A stretch of 64,000 bases of DNA, taken from an uncultured Lachnospiraceae bacterium (GTDB lineage: Bacteria > Bacillota > Clostridia > Lachnospirales > Lachnospiraceae). The notes under the pieces were generated by a model. The model made no database searches. It was not told where the DNA came from and saw only the letters and a list, made by a program, of their open reading frames with translations. The stretch spans positions 1 to 64,000 of the forward strand of contig CANRMF010000004.1 in assembly GCA_947631665.1 (NCBI GenBank), written 5' to 3'. The position numbers and the translations under genes are program-made. Each line of letters begins with the position of its first letter. Position 1 is the stretch's first letter. This document shows, piece by piece, positions 41,845 to 52,059 of the stretch.

Positions 41845-43638
41845 TCAGTCCGTCTGTTCGTCCACCTGCGCAATTTCAAGATGCAGTTCTTCCAACTGTT
41901 TTGCGTCCACTGCGGCAGGTGCTTCCGTCATCAGACACGACGCGTCTTTTACTTTCGGAAATGCGATAACCTCCCGGATATTATCCTCGCCGGTCATGTG
42001 CATAATCAGACGATCCAATCCATATGCAAGACCTGCGTGCGGCGGTACGCCATAGCGGAAGGCATCTAACAGAAAACCGAACTGCGCATACGCTTCCTCT
42101 GCGGAAAATCCCAGCGCCCGAAACATTTTCTCCTGAACATCTGCCTGATGGATTCTCACGCTTCCGCCGCCGATTTCCGAACCGTTCAGCACAATATCGT
42201 ACGCCTTTGCGCGCACCTTTCCCAAATCTGTTTCAAGATATTCAAGGTCTTCTTCCATCGGCATCGTAAACGGGTGATGCATTGCAAGAAAACGTCCCTG
42301 CTCGTCAGACCATTCAAACTGTGGGAATTCCACCACCCACAGAAAATTCCATTTGTTTTGATCAATCAATTCCAACTGCTGCGCGAGTTCAAGCCTCAGG
42401 GCTCCCAGCACATTCCACACAATTTTATCGCGGTCTGCCGCAAAGAGCAGTAAATCCCCCGCCTCGCCTGAAAGCGCAGACACCAGACTGTTTAATTCCT
42501 CCTGCGTCATAAACTTTGCAAAAGAAGATTTGAACGTACCGTCTTCATTGATACACAGATACGCCAGTCCTTTTGCACCGTTTCCCTTTGCAGATTCGAC
42601 CAGTTTATCAATCTTCTTTCTCGGCATGGCACCCTGTCCTTTGACATTGATTGCGCGGACAGAACCTCCATTTTGAACGGCGCCGGAAAAGACGCCGAAG
42701 CCGCAGTCTTTCACAAGCTCTGTCACATCAACCAGTTCCATGCCAAATCGCGTGTCCGGCTTGTCGGAACCATAACGGTTCATTGCTTCCTGCCATGTCA
42801 TGCGCGGGAACGGAATCGGGATATCAATTCCAAGAATTTCCCGAAACAACGCCTGAAGCATTCTCTCATTGATATCAATGACATCGTCGATGTCAACAAA
42901 AGATAATTCCATATCGACCTGCGTAAATTCCGGCTGGCGGTCAGCCCGTAAATCCTCGTCGCGGTAACATCTGGCAATCTGCATATAGCGGTCATAACCG
43001 GAGCACATCAAAAGCTGTTTGAAAAGCTGAGGCGACTGAGGCAGCGCGTAAAAACTTCCCTGATGAATCCGGCTCGGCACCAGATAATCCCGCGCGCCCT
43101 CCGGCGTACTCTTACAGAGCGTCGGCGTCTCGATTTCCAAAAAGCCTTCGCGCGACATAAAATTTCTGATAAATGTCGTCACGTCGCTGCGCATTTTCAA
43201 ATTCTTTTGCAGATGCGGCTTTCTAAGGTCAAGATAACGGTACTTTAATCTTAACTCCTCTCTTGTATTGGCGTCTTCTTCAATCGGAAACGGCGGTGTC
43301 TCGGATTCAGACAAAATACGCAGGGTATCTACGGTAACTTCAATTTCCCCCGTTGCCATCGTCTCATTGACAGCGCCTTCTCTTTTTCTGACATGCCCCT
43401 GCGCGGCGATAACATACTCGCTTCTGAGGAGTTTTGCCTTTCCAAAAACCTCTCCGTCGTTTTCGTCAAAGACGAGCTGCAGCAAACCGGAACGGTCTCT
43501 TAAATCAATAAAAATCAGACTTCCCAGATTTCTTCTTTTCTGCACCCAGCCCATCACAGTGACATTTTCTCCGATATTTTCTGCGGATACTTCTGTACAG
43601 CGATGGCTTCTGTGAAGTCCCTGCATGGATTCTGCCAT
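41845..43638 (-). CDS. aspS: Aspartate--tRNA ligase
   Basis: GWVQKRRNLGSLIFIDLRDRSGLLQLV; FTQVDMELSFVD; GLAYGLDRLIMHMTG. Confidence 0.98.
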   Translation of the reverse strand: MAESMQGLHRSHRCTEVSAENIGENVTVMGWVQKRRNLGSLIFIDLRDRSGLLQLVFDENDGEVFGKAKLLRSEYVIAAQGHVRKREGAVNETMATGEIEVTVDTLRILSESETPPFPIEEDANTREELRLKYRYLDLRKPHLQKNLKMRSDVTTFIRNFMSREGFLEIETPTLCKSTPEGARDYLVPSRIHQGSFYALPQSPQLFKQLLMCSGYDRYMQIARCYRDEDLRADRQPEFTQVDMELSFVDIDDVIDINERMLQALFREILGIDIPIPFPRMTWQEAMNRYGSDKPDTRFGMELVDVTELVKDCGFGVFSGAVQNGGSVRAINVKGQGAMPRKKIDKLVESAKGNGAKGLAYLCINEDGTFKSSFAKFMTQEELNSLVSALSGEAGDLLLFAADRDKIVWNVLGALRLELAQQLELIDQNKWNFLWVVEFPQFEWSDEQGRFLAMHHPFTMPMEEDLEYLETDLGKVRAKAYDIVLNGSEIGGGSVRIHQADVQEKMFRALGFSAEEAYAQFGFLLDAFRYGVPPHAGLAYGLDRLIMHMTGEDNIREVIAFPKVKDASCLMTEAPAAVDAKQLEELHLEIAQVDEQTD

Positions 43639-43658
43639 ATTTATTTCCTCCTGTATTT

Positions 43659-44924
43659 CTATCCCTGCTTTAACGGATTTTTATAAAATTCCCTGAAATT
43701 TTCATATCCCTGTAAAGCAAGCTGTTCTTTCTGAAATTTTTTGTTTTTATTCATGCGTGTGACGAGTACCTGCGTTCCCGTCTGCCGCTCCTGCTGCGCC
43801 TGTGCGATTACGTCGCAGAGCGCCTGTCCCTTCACGCCCTTTTCAATCAGATACGCAACCTTTTCATACTCCTCCGGAACCTGAAATCCCTGCTCTAAAA
43901 GCAGCAGGACAATCCGTTCAAACCCGATTGAAAAACCACATGCCGGCACATCATGTCCGGTAAATTTGCCGACCATTCGGTCGTATCGTCCGCCGCCTCC
44001 GCAGCTTCCGCCAAATTCCGGTATTGCAATCTCAAAAATCGTTCCCGTATAATACGACATTCCCCTTACGAGCGTCGGATCAAAAACAATCTCAAAATCA
44101 GACGACTTTGTCGCCCGCACGCTGTCAATAATTTCATCAAGCCACTGTCTTACGTCGTCTTCCATAAATCCGCCGAGCGTTTCGGCAAGATACGCAATCG
44201 GCGCCTTTTGGTTTTCCAAGTCGGCAAAAAGCTGCATATATTTTTCTACGCTCTCTGCGGCAAAACCGGACGCAAGCAGTTCCTCCCTGACACCCTCAGC
44301 ACCAATCTTGTCCATCTTATCCAAAATGATAAATACGGTGTCAAAAGCTTCCTCAGGAAACCCGCTGTAAGCCGCCATCGCCTTTAAAATCCGTCTGTCA
44401 TTGATACGGATCTGAAAATTTTTAAATCCAAGTTTTCCAAGCGTTGTGGTGGTCGCAAGAATCAGTTCAATCTCTGCCAGATTTCCGGTGTCGCCCAAAA
44501 TATCAATATCGCACTGCATAAACTGGCGGTATCTGCCACGCTGCGGTCTGTCTGCCCGCCAGACGTTTCCCATCTGAAGCGCCTTAAACGGATTCGGCAG
44601 TTCATTGGCATTTTTTGAATAATACCGCACGAGCGGAACAGTCAAATCATACCGAAGCCCGTTGTCCACGACGTCAACTTCCGTCTGTGCCGTTTCGAGA
44701 TTGAGCTTTTCTCCTCTCTTTAAAATCTTAAAAATCAGTTTCTCATTTTCTCCGCCCTGTTTGTTCGTCAGATTGGAAATATGTTCTACACAGGGCGTTT
44801 CAATCTGGGTAAACCCAAACGCTTTGTAGGTTTCTTTTATAACATTTTGTACATAATTTCTGATTTTCATTTCCTCCGGAAGAATGTCTTTCATTCCTGT
44901 CACCGGTTTTTTACTTAACGCCAT
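43659..44924 (-). CDS. hisS: Histidine--tRNA ligase
   Basis: KPVTGMKDILPEE; YDLTVPLVRYYSKN; FQIRINDRRIL; GGSCGGGGRYDRMVGKFTG. Confidence 0.97.
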   Translation of the reverse strand: MALSKKPVTGMKDILPEEMKIRNYVQNVIKETYKAFGFTQIETPCVEHISNLTNKQGGENEKLIFKILKRGEKLNLETAQTEVDVVDNGLRYDLTVPLVRYYSKNANELPNPFKALQMGNVWRADRPQRGRYRQFMQCDIDILGDTGNLAEIELILATTTTLGKLGFKNFQIRINDRRILKAMAAYSGFPEEAFDTVFIILDKMDKIGAEGVREELLASGFAAESVEKYMQLFADLENQKAPIAYLAETLGGFMEDDVRQWLDEIIDSVRATKSSDFEIVFDPTLVRGMSYYTGTIFEIAIPEFGGSCGGGGRYDRMVGKFTGHDVPACGFSIGFERIVLLLLEQGFQVPEEYEKVAYLIEKGVKGQALCDVIAQAQQERQTGTQVLVTRMNKNKKFQKEQLALQGYENFREFYKNPLKQG

Positions 44925-45030
44925 CGTTTCCTCCTTCATCTGAGACAAATCGTTTCTCTCAAATCAGTTTTTCTAAAACCCTTTCTTTCCCACAAATCTA
45001 AATTTTACTATTTTTTTTACGGTTTCACAA

Positions 45031-45114
45031 CCTCAATTACAAATTTTATGTGCCGACACCTCGATTACGAATTTTATCTGCTGACATCTCGATTACAAAT
45101 CTTGTCTGCCAACA
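45031..45114. repeat. 28-bp tandem repeat x3 between hemZ and hisS
   Basis: CCTCAATTACAAATTTTATGTGCCGACA / CCTCGATTACGAATTTTATCTGCTGACA / TCTCGATTACAAATCTTGTCTGCCAACA. Confidence 0.9.
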
Positions 45115-45145
45115 TCACTTTTCTGTTTTCCGACGTTGCCGCCGC

Positions 45146-46594
45146 TCACAGAACTTTTGCTTTTCTCTCTATCATTTCATCAATCCGCTCGATATACAAA
45201 TCCACGTTTTTCAGGGTTTCAATCCGCGTTCCCTCCCTGCGGTCTTTTGACAGCAGTTTGGTCACCGCGCCGGCGCCGACTGCAAAAACGTCCTGATAAT
45301 CGCCCATCATCAGGATATTGTAAATGCCCTCGCAGCCCTCTCTGGCATATCCCACATTTTCCTGATTGCCCGCCATATTTTTCTGACGGTACAGATAGTA
45401 CGGGAACATTCCCATTTTTGCCGCATAGTCGGCAGTCAGTGCCATCATCGCCTCATCGTTCTGCAGTTTCAGACCGGCATATTTTTCCGGATTCATGCGC
45501 AGTCGGGAGGCGCGTTTTACAGCCATTGCGTGTATGGTCAGCGAATCCGGCTTCAACGCCTGCACTTCCTCCATCGAATGGCGCACCATCGTTTCATCTT
45601 CCTGCGGGAGCCCGACAATAAAGTCCATATTGATATTATCCATACCACATTCCCGCGCAAGGAAAAAGGCTTCCCGTACCTGCCACACCGAGTGTTTCCT
45701 TCCAATCAAATCAAGCGTCCCCTGATTCATCGTCTGCGGATTGATTGAAATTCTTCCCACGCCGTTTTGTTTGAGAACGCACAGTTTTTCTTTTGTAATA
45801 CTGTCCGGACGTCCCGCTTCAACCGTAAATTCCCGCACCTCTTTGAAATCAAAATTTTCTTTGATTTCTTTTATGAGCCTGTCTAATTGCCCCGCATGAA
45901 GCGTTGTCGGCGTTCCACCGCCGATATAGACGCTGTTTAAAGTTCTGCCCTGCAGCTTTTTGCCGAGAAAACGAAGTTCCCGCGTCACCGCGTCGAGATA
46001 CGCGTCAAACTTTTTCTCATACAGTTTCATCGGATAGGAAGTAAAAGAACAGTACAGACAGGTCGTCGGGCAAAACGGGATTCCCACATACAAACTGTAT
46101 CCGTTTTCATAGGGAATCGCACTCAGAAGCTTTTCCTGCGTTTTTGCAATTTCCATGACGAGGTCTGCTTTTTGGTCGGAAATCAAATAGGTTTCCTTCA
46201 TAAATCTGCGGATTTCCGCTTCTTTCATTCCTTCCCGAAGCATCATTTCCGGAATTTTTGCAGGGCGGATACCGGTAAGTGTGCCCCATGCAAGCGTTTT
46301 TTTCGTGTCCTTGCAAAGCAGTCCATACACAACCTGTTTCAGCACATTTTTTATTTCCCGGCGGGATTTTCCCTGAAAATGCGCGCAGTCGCACGAAACG
46401 CTCTCCTGAAACAAAACGCCCTGTTCGTCTGCAAGTTCTGCCATAATTTGATTTTCCAAAAAACGGATTGTTAGTTTCCGAAAAAAATTCGAGACCTCCT
46501 GATTAACTTTAAACGGACGTCCCGGATAAAATGCCTGCACTAAAGACTGCACGTCATATTCAAACTGCGCAGGTTCAATGACAATCTGAATCAT
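45146..46594 (-). CDS. hemZ: HemZ-like radical SAM coproporphyrinogen dehydrogenase
   Basis: YVGIPFCPTTCLYCSFTSYP (CX3CX2C); YIGGGTPTTL; HAMAVKRASRLR; about 480 aa. Confidence 0.88.
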   Translation of the reverse strand: MIQIVIEPAQFEYDVQSLVQAFYPGRPFKVNQEVSNFFRKLTIRFLENQIMAELADEQGVLFQESVSCDCAHFQGKSRREIKNVLKQVVYGLLCKDTKKTLAWGTLTGIRPAKIPEMMLREGMKEAEIRRFMKETYLISDQKADLVMEIAKTQEKLLSAIPYENGYSLYVGIPFCPTTCLYCSFTSYPMKLYEKKFDAYLDAVTRELRFLGKKLQGRTLNSVYIGGGTPTTLHAGQLDRLIKEIKENFDFKEVREFTVEAGRPDSITKEKLCVLKQNGVGRISINPQTMNQGTLDLIGRKHSVWQVREAFFLARECGMDNINMDFIVGLPQEDETMVRHSMEEVQALKPDSLTIHAMAVKRASRLRMNPEKYAGLKLQNDEAMMALTADYAAKMGMFPYYLYRQKNMAGNQENVGYAREGCEGIYNILMMGDYQDVFAVGAGAVTKLLSKDRREGTRIETLKNVDLYIERIDEMIERKAKVL

Positions 46595-46637
46595 AAAAAA
46601 TCCTTTCATGACTGCTTAAAAAGAGGCTGACGCTCTT

Positions 46638-47267
46638 TTAAACTGCATAGTAAATTTTTTCATCGCCAATCGTGGTCTGCCCCATATGGCCTGCAAGCAC
46701 CTCTGTTTCGTCAGGAAGCGTCAGCAGTTTTTCACGAATGGATCTGATAATCTGCGCCTCGCTCCCACCCGGAAAGTCCGTCCTTCCGCGGCTTGCGCAA
46801 AACAACGTATCCCCGCTGAAAAGCAGTTGATTTTCTTCAAGATAATAGCAACCGCTGCCCGGCGTATGTCCCGGCGTCAAAATAAACCTGACCGGAATTC
46901 CCGCGACCGTAAACTCCTCGCCGTCGCCAAGAAAACGGTCGGCGTGCACTTTCACCGGCTGCTCATAATGGTAAAAGGTCAGATTTCGTTTTCCGTCCAA
47001 AAGCGTTTCTTTTTCCGCTTCCGCCGCATATGCCGGAATATGATAGCGCTCTTTCAGCGCTTCGACTGCCCCGATATGGTCAAAATGTCCATGCGTCAGC
47101 AGAATTGCCACAGGCTTCATATCCATTCTTGTAATATGCGCGAAAAGTTTCACCTCATCATCGCCCGGATCGACGAGAAAGCCCTCGCCGGTTTCGGAAT
47201 TTTTTACCAGATAACAGTTTGTGTACGCCTCGCTGACTGTTACCGTTCTGATTTCTATTTTATTCAT
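46638..47267 (-). CDS. MBL-fold metallo-hydrolase (glyoxalase II-like)
   Basis: LTHGHFDHIGAVEAL; LTPGHTPGSGCYYL; LFSGDTLFCASRGRTDFPGGSE; LAGHMGQTTIGDE. Confidence 0.92.
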   Translation of the reverse strand: MNKIEIRTVTVSEAYTNCYLVKNSETGEGFLVDPGDDEVKLFAHITRMDMKPVAILLTHGHFDHIGAVEALKERYHIPAYAAEAEKETLLDGKRNLTFYHYEQPVKVHADRFLGDGEEFTVAGIPVRFILTPGHTPGSGCYYLEENQLLFSGDTLFCASRGRTDFPGGSEAQIIRSIREKLLTLPDETEVLAGHMGQTTIGDEKIYYAV

Positions 47268-47285
47268 TGTGTTGCCCTCCATTTC

Positions 47286-49586
47286 TTAACCTGTCGTTCT
47301 CTCAATGTCAATAATACTGTCTATGGTTCTCAGCTTTGCAATCAGACCGCTCAGTTCGTCGGTTCCCTGAATTTCAAAAGACATGGAAATCGTCGCGATC
47401 TCAGACTTGCTGATCCGGCTGCTCATGGTCACCACGTCAATATTTCGCTCTGTAAACACTTTGGACAGGTCTGCCAAAATACCGACTCTGTTATGCGCAT
47501 AAATCGCAATTTCCGCCATATATTTTCCGTCCTGCTCGCCCTCGTCCGCAGCCCAGCTCGCCTCAATCAGTCTGGCGCGGTCTAAATCCGGCAGGTTGAG
47601 GATATTGATACAGTCGGTTCTGTGAATGGAAACGCCCCTGCCTCTGGTCACAAAGCCGACAATCTCATCGCCCGGCACCGGCCCGCAGCATTTTGAGAAC
47701 CGTACCGCCACATCGTCCATTCCCTCGACAATAATGCCGCTCTTGGACGAGGTTTTCTGACTGTCCTCCTTCCGGTTTTCCTGCGCCTTATTTAATATGT
47801 CTTCGTCAGTCAGTTGTTTCTGATGGTCTCTGTCATATAAATCCAGAAGTTTGTTGACAATCTGCCCTTCCTTCAGTCCGCCATGACCGATGGACGCCAT
47901 CAGTGATTCCCAATCTTTATAACTGTATTTTAACCGTACCTTCTCCATGTATTCCGGTTTGAGAATTTCCGCCAAATTGATGTTTTTCGCCTTACAGTAT
48001 TTTTCAACCAGTTCCTTTCCCTTGACGACATTCTCCTCGCGGTTCTGCTGTTTGAACCACTGATTGATTTTGTTTTTTGCCTGCGTGCTCTTGACAATCT
48101 TGAGCCAGTCCATGCTCGGCCCGGAGGAATTGTTTGAAGTCACGATTTCCACCCGGTCGCCGTTTTGAATCTGATAATCAATGTTGACCATTTTTCCATT
48201 GACTCTGGCGCCAATCATTTTATTGCCGACGGCGCTGTGGATACTGTAAGCAAAATCAATCGGCGTAGAACCGTTCGGCAGATTTTTCAAATCTCCGTTC
48301 GGCGTAAAACAATAGACGTTTTCGGAAAACATATTCAAATCGTCTTTTAACAGATTTAAAAATTCGTGATTGTCCGATAAATCCCTCTGCCATTCCAAAA
48401 TCTGCCGGAGCCATGCAATTTTCTGTTCTTCATTATCGCCGTCTCCGGTAATATTTTCCTTATATTTCCAGTGTGCCGCGATACCATATTCTGCGGTTTT
48501 GTGCATTTCCATCGTCCGGATCTGGATTTCAAACGGCTGGCCTCCCGGCCCAATCAGCGTCGTGTGAAGGGACTGATACATATTCTGCTTCGGCATCGCA
48601 ATATAATCTTTAAATCTGCCCGGCACCGGCGTATATTTTTCGTGAATTACACCGAGCGCGCCGTAACATTCCATAACGGAATCCACAATAATCCGAATGG
48701 CAAACACGTCGTAAATCTGGTCGAGCGTCTTATTCTGATTGACCATTTTTTTGTAAATGCTGAAATAATGCTTCACTCTGCCGTCAATCGTCGCCTTGAT
48801 GCCCGCTTTTTCCACATGTCCGGCAACCTCGGCAATCAAATTCGCCATAAATTCTTCGCGGTGTTCGAGCCGTTCATGCACGCCGTCTACAATCTCTCGG
48901 TACTTTTCCGGTTCGAGATAGCGCAGCGCCAGATCGTCCAGCTCAATTTTAATTTTGGAAATACCGAGCCGGTCTGCAATCGGAGAATAGATATCCATGG
49001 TTTCCCGCGATTTTTCCTTTTGTTTTTCCGGCGTCATATACTGGAGCGTCCTCATATTGTGAAGACGGTCTGCAAGTTTAATCAAAATAACGCGGATATC
49101 TTTTGCCATCGCAAGAAACATCTTACGGAGATTTTCCGCCTGCTTTTCGACCTTATCCATGTCGTAATCCAGCTTGGTCAGTTTCGTCACGCCGTCAACC
49201 AAATCTGTGACTTCCTCCCCAAACTCCTGAATCATACGCGCTCTTGTCACGCTCGTATCTTCCATAACGTCATGCAGCAGTCCTGCCATAATGGATTCCT
49301 TATCGAGTTCCAAATCCGCAAGAATCAGCGCTGTGTGAAGCGGGTGGATAATATAAGGCTCTCCGGATTTTCTGCGCTGGTCTCCATGCGCATCTCTGGC
49401 AAATTCATAAGCCTTTTTTATCAGCGCCATCTCGTCTGCCGACGGGTGGTAATGCCTGATTTTGTCTACCAGCCTCGCATATAACTCCTCCGGAAGCGCC
49501 TGTTCTTCTTCTTTCGGAATAACTCCATGATTTTCAATTTTTACATTTCTAATTTCTTCACTCATAGACAACTCCATATTTTCCAC
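47286..49586 (-). CDS. relA: Bifunctional (p)ppGpp synthetase/hydrolase
   Basis: HD domain GLLHDVMEDTSV; synthetase domain YQSLHTTLIGPGGQPFEIQIRTMEMH; TGS and ACT domains. Confidence 0.96.
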   Translation of the reverse strand: MENMELSMSEEIRNVKIENHGVIPKEEEQALPEELYARLVDKIRHYHPSADEMALIKKAYEFARDAHGDQRRKSGEPYIIHPLHTALILADLELDKESIMAGLLHDVMEDTSVTRARMIQEFGEEVTDLVDGVTKLTKLDYDMDKVEKQAENLRKMFLAMAKDIRVILIKLADRLHNMRTLQYMTPEKQKEKSRETMDIYSPIADRLGISKIKIELDDLALRYLEPEKYREIVDGVHERLEHREEFMANLIAEVAGHVEKAGIKATIDGRVKHYFSIYKKMVNQNKTLDQIYDVFAIRIIVDSVMECYGALGVIHEKYTPVPGRFKDYIAMPKQNMYQSLHTTLIGPGGQPFEIQIRTMEMHKTAEYGIAAHWKYKENITGDGDNEEQKIAWLRQILEWQRDLSDNHEFLNLLKDDLNMFSENVYCFTPNGDLKNLPNGSTPIDFAYSIHSAVGNKMIGARVNGKMVNIDYQIQNGDRVEIVTSNNSSGPSMDWLKIVKSTQAKNKINQWFKQQNREENVVKGKELVEKYCKAKNINLAEILKPEYMEKVRLKYSYKDWESLMASIGHGGLKEGQIVNKLLDLYDRDHQKQLTDEDILNKAQENRKEDSQKTSSKSGIIVEGMDDVAVRFSKCCGPVPGDEIVGFVTRGRGVSIHRTDCINILNLPDLDRARLIEASWAADEGEQDGKYMAEIAIYAHNRVGILADLSKVFTERNIDVVTMSSRISKSEIATISMSFEIQGTDELSGLIAKLRTIDSIIDIERTTG

Positions 49587-49651
49587 AATTTATGAATATG
49601 CTCGTTTTTTCGATAGTGTCATGAATACAATCCTCTGCGTCGTGGTTTCCT

Positions 49652-50227
49652 TTATTTTCCCTCGTAAATGACTACGGACTCTACCGGATAATCGCTTAAT
49701 TTTTCTCTCCCCTGTAATCCGGCAAGTTCAATCAAAAACAGACAACCGACAACCTCGCCGCCCAATTTTTCAATCAGCCGGATTCCTGCCTCAATCGTGC
49801 CGCCCGTAGCAATCAAATCGTCAACTAAGAGTACTTTCTGTCCCGGCCTGATGGAATCCGTATGGATTTCAATTTCCGCGCTCCCATACTCCAAATCGTA
49901 GGTCTGGGAAACCGTTTCGCATGGCAGTTTTCCTTTTTTCCGAATCGGTACAAAGCCCTTGTGGAGATCTCTTGCCACCGGCATACCAAAAATAAAACCG
50001 CGTGATTCTAATCCGACTACCACGTCAATCTCGTCCTTCAGCCATTCCACATGCGCTTCCAGAGCGTCAATCGCAGTCTGAAGTCCTTCCGGATTCTGGG
50101 TTACCGTCGTAATATCCCGAAAAATAATTCCCTTTTCCGGAAAATCCGGTATACTCCTCACATAACTGTCCACTTTCCGCGCCCATTCATTTTTCTTTTC
50201 CTCTGTCAATTTTAAATGTTCCTGCAT
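49652..50227 (-). CDS. apt: Adenine phosphoribosyltransferase
   Basis: IPDFPEKGIIFRDIT; GLESRGFIFG; VLLVDDLIATGGT; GGGAGG upstream of MQEHLKL. Confidence 0.97.
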   Translation of the reverse strand: MQEHLKLTEEKKNEWARKVDSYVRSIPDFPEKGIIFRDITTVTQNPEGLQTAIDALEAHVEWLKDEIDVVVGLESRGFIFGMPVARDLHKGFVPIRKKGKLPCETVSQTYDLEYGSAEIEIHTDSIRPGQKVLLVDDLIATGGTIEAGIRLIEKLGGEVVGCLFLIELAGLQGREKLSDYPVESVVIYEGK

Positions 50228-50247
50228 TGTTTTCCTCCCGATGATTT

Positions 50248-51993
50248 CTAACAAAACCGGTCAATGACAATCTGAAGATTCTGACAGCCCCGATATTCGT
50301 TGACTGACGGATAAAACGTCGCCATAAACCGGATCTCATTTTTTCTTCCTGCCAGCGCTTTGTCAATTTCTTCCTGTCCGAAGCGTTCTTTAAGAAACTC
50401 CAGAAATTCTCCCGCCCGATTGAAGATTACCGCCCGAATCCGGCTGTGCGAAGCATTTTCCACATTCAAACTTAAAACCTTCTCCCGAACGTCCAATTTT
50501 AAAATTTTTAAATCCTTCTCTGCAAAAACGGGTTTTTCATTTCCCTTTCCACAGGGCTGTATAACATTCAGTTCTTCTACAAGCTGTGTTGTGATATATT
50601 CAAGCGGAAGCTGCATATCAATCCATACCTTTAAATATAAATCATCTTCCGTCAAATTACAATTTTCATTTAACTTCCTTTTCAATAATTCGAGATTTTC
50701 TTTTTCCAACGAAACGCCCGCCGCCATCGCGTGGCCGCCGAATTTCGTAAACAAAGACTTCACTTTGGAAAACTCGTGAAACATATGGTACGCCTCAATC
50801 GAGCGTCCGGAGCCCTTGAGACCATGCTCTGCGTCGGTGAGTACCAGCGTCGGCCTGTGAAACTTCTCCTTCACTCTCCCCGCGACAATTCCTGCAATAC
50901 TCTCATGGCAGCCCGGAAGATAGAGCACCAGCACCCTGTCTGTCATTTCCTGCGCCATTTCAAAAGCCTTTTTTTCGTATTCCTGATTCATGGCTTTCCG
51001 TTCTTCGTTTAATTTTTTCATATTCTCCGCCAGCATACCGGCGCGTTCCGCGTCCTGACATTGAAGAAGCGAAATCGCCCTCTTTGCGGTATCCAGTCGT
51101 CCGCTCGCATTCAGGCAGGGCCCCAAGACAAATCCGAGATGATAAGTGCCAAGATGTTCTTTATCCAGATTGCAGGCGTCAATCAGCGCATTCAGACCAA
51201 CGTCTTTTATTTTTTTCATCTGTTCCAGTCCAAACCGGACGACCATACGGTTTTCTCCGGTTAAATCGACCACATCGCAGACCGTTGCAATCGCCGCGTA
51301 CACCAAAAGGTCGTGCAGTTTCAAAAGCGGATATCCCAACGAATCGTAAAGCGCGTGAATCAACTGAAACGCTACCATCGTCCCGCAGAGTTCCTTGTAC
51401 GGATATGGGCAATCCGGCTGTTTTTGGTTAATCACCGCGTCTGCATGGGGCACCAGATAAACTTTTTCGCCGTTTTCTTCCTCAAAAGGCACTTCATGAT
51501 GATCTGTAATAATCACCGTCATGCCTAAAGATTTTGCAAATTCCACCTGATGGAAAGCGGCAATGCCGTTATCGCAGGTTAAAATGGTATCCACGCCGTC
51601 GTCATAAGCTTTCTGAATCAGTTTTTCATTGATACCGTATCCGTCTGAAATCCGGTGGGGAACCACAATATCCACCTCCGCCTGAAGTTCTTTCAGTGTG
51701 CGGTAAAGCAGATACCCCGAACAAATCCCATCGACATCATAATCGCAGATAATCCGTATTTTATTTTTTCCATGAATTTTAATTTTGAGCAGTCCCACAG
51801 CAATGTCCATATCTTTCAAAAGCCATGGGGAATTGAGCTGTTTGATGTCGGGATACAGATATGCCCTGATTTCCTCCTCCCCCACCACATCTCTGTTGCG
51901 GATCAGCCTTGCAGTGATGGGACTGATATGAAATTTCGCTGCAATCCCGTTAAAATCTGCTTTTTTTGTTTGAATATACCATTGTTCTTTCAT
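50248..51993 (-). CDS. recJ: Single-stranded-DNA-specific exonuclease RecJ
   Basis: IICDYDVDGICSGYLLYR; ITDHHEVP; LGPCLNASGRLDTAKRAI; GHAMAAGVSL. Confidence 0.96.
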   Translation of the reverse strand: MKEQWYIQTKKADFNGIAAKFHISPITARLIRNRDVVGEEEIRAYLYPDIKQLNSPWLLKDMDIAVGLLKIKIHGKNKIRIICDYDVDGICSGYLLYRTLKELQAEVDIVVPHRISDGYGINEKLIQKAYDDGVDTILTCDNGIAAFHQVEFAKSLGMTVIITDHHEVPFEEENGEKVYLVPHADAVINQKQPDCPYPYKELCGTMVAFQLIHALYDSLGYPLLKLHDLLVYAAIATVCDVVDLTGENRMVVRFGLEQMKKIKDVGLNALIDACNLDKEHLGTYHLGFVLGPCLNASGRLDTAKRAISLLQCQDAERAGMLAENMKKLNEERKAMNQEYEKKAFEMAQEMTDRVLVLYLPGCHESIAGIVAGRVKEKFHRPTLVLTDAEHGLKGSGRSIEAYHMFHEFSKVKSLFTKFGGHAMAAGVSLEKENLELLKRKLNENCNLTEDDLYLKVWIDMQLPLEYITTQLVEELNVIQPCGKGNEKPVFAEKDLKILKLDVREKVLSLNVENASHSRIRAVIFNRAGEFLEFLKERFGQEEIDKALAGRKNEIRFMATFYPSVNEYRGCQNLQIVIDRFC

Positions 51994-52008
51994 GATTTCC
52001 ACCTGCCA

Positions 52009-52045
52009 TGAAAAAGAAAAGGGTACCGCCCAGCCGGCGATACCC
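52009..52045 (-). terminator. Intrinsic terminator downstream of secDF
   Basis: GGGTATCGCCGGCTGGGCGGTACCCTTTTCTTTTTC on minus strand. Confidence 0.88.
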
Positions 52046-52059
52046 TATGAGAAATCTGT

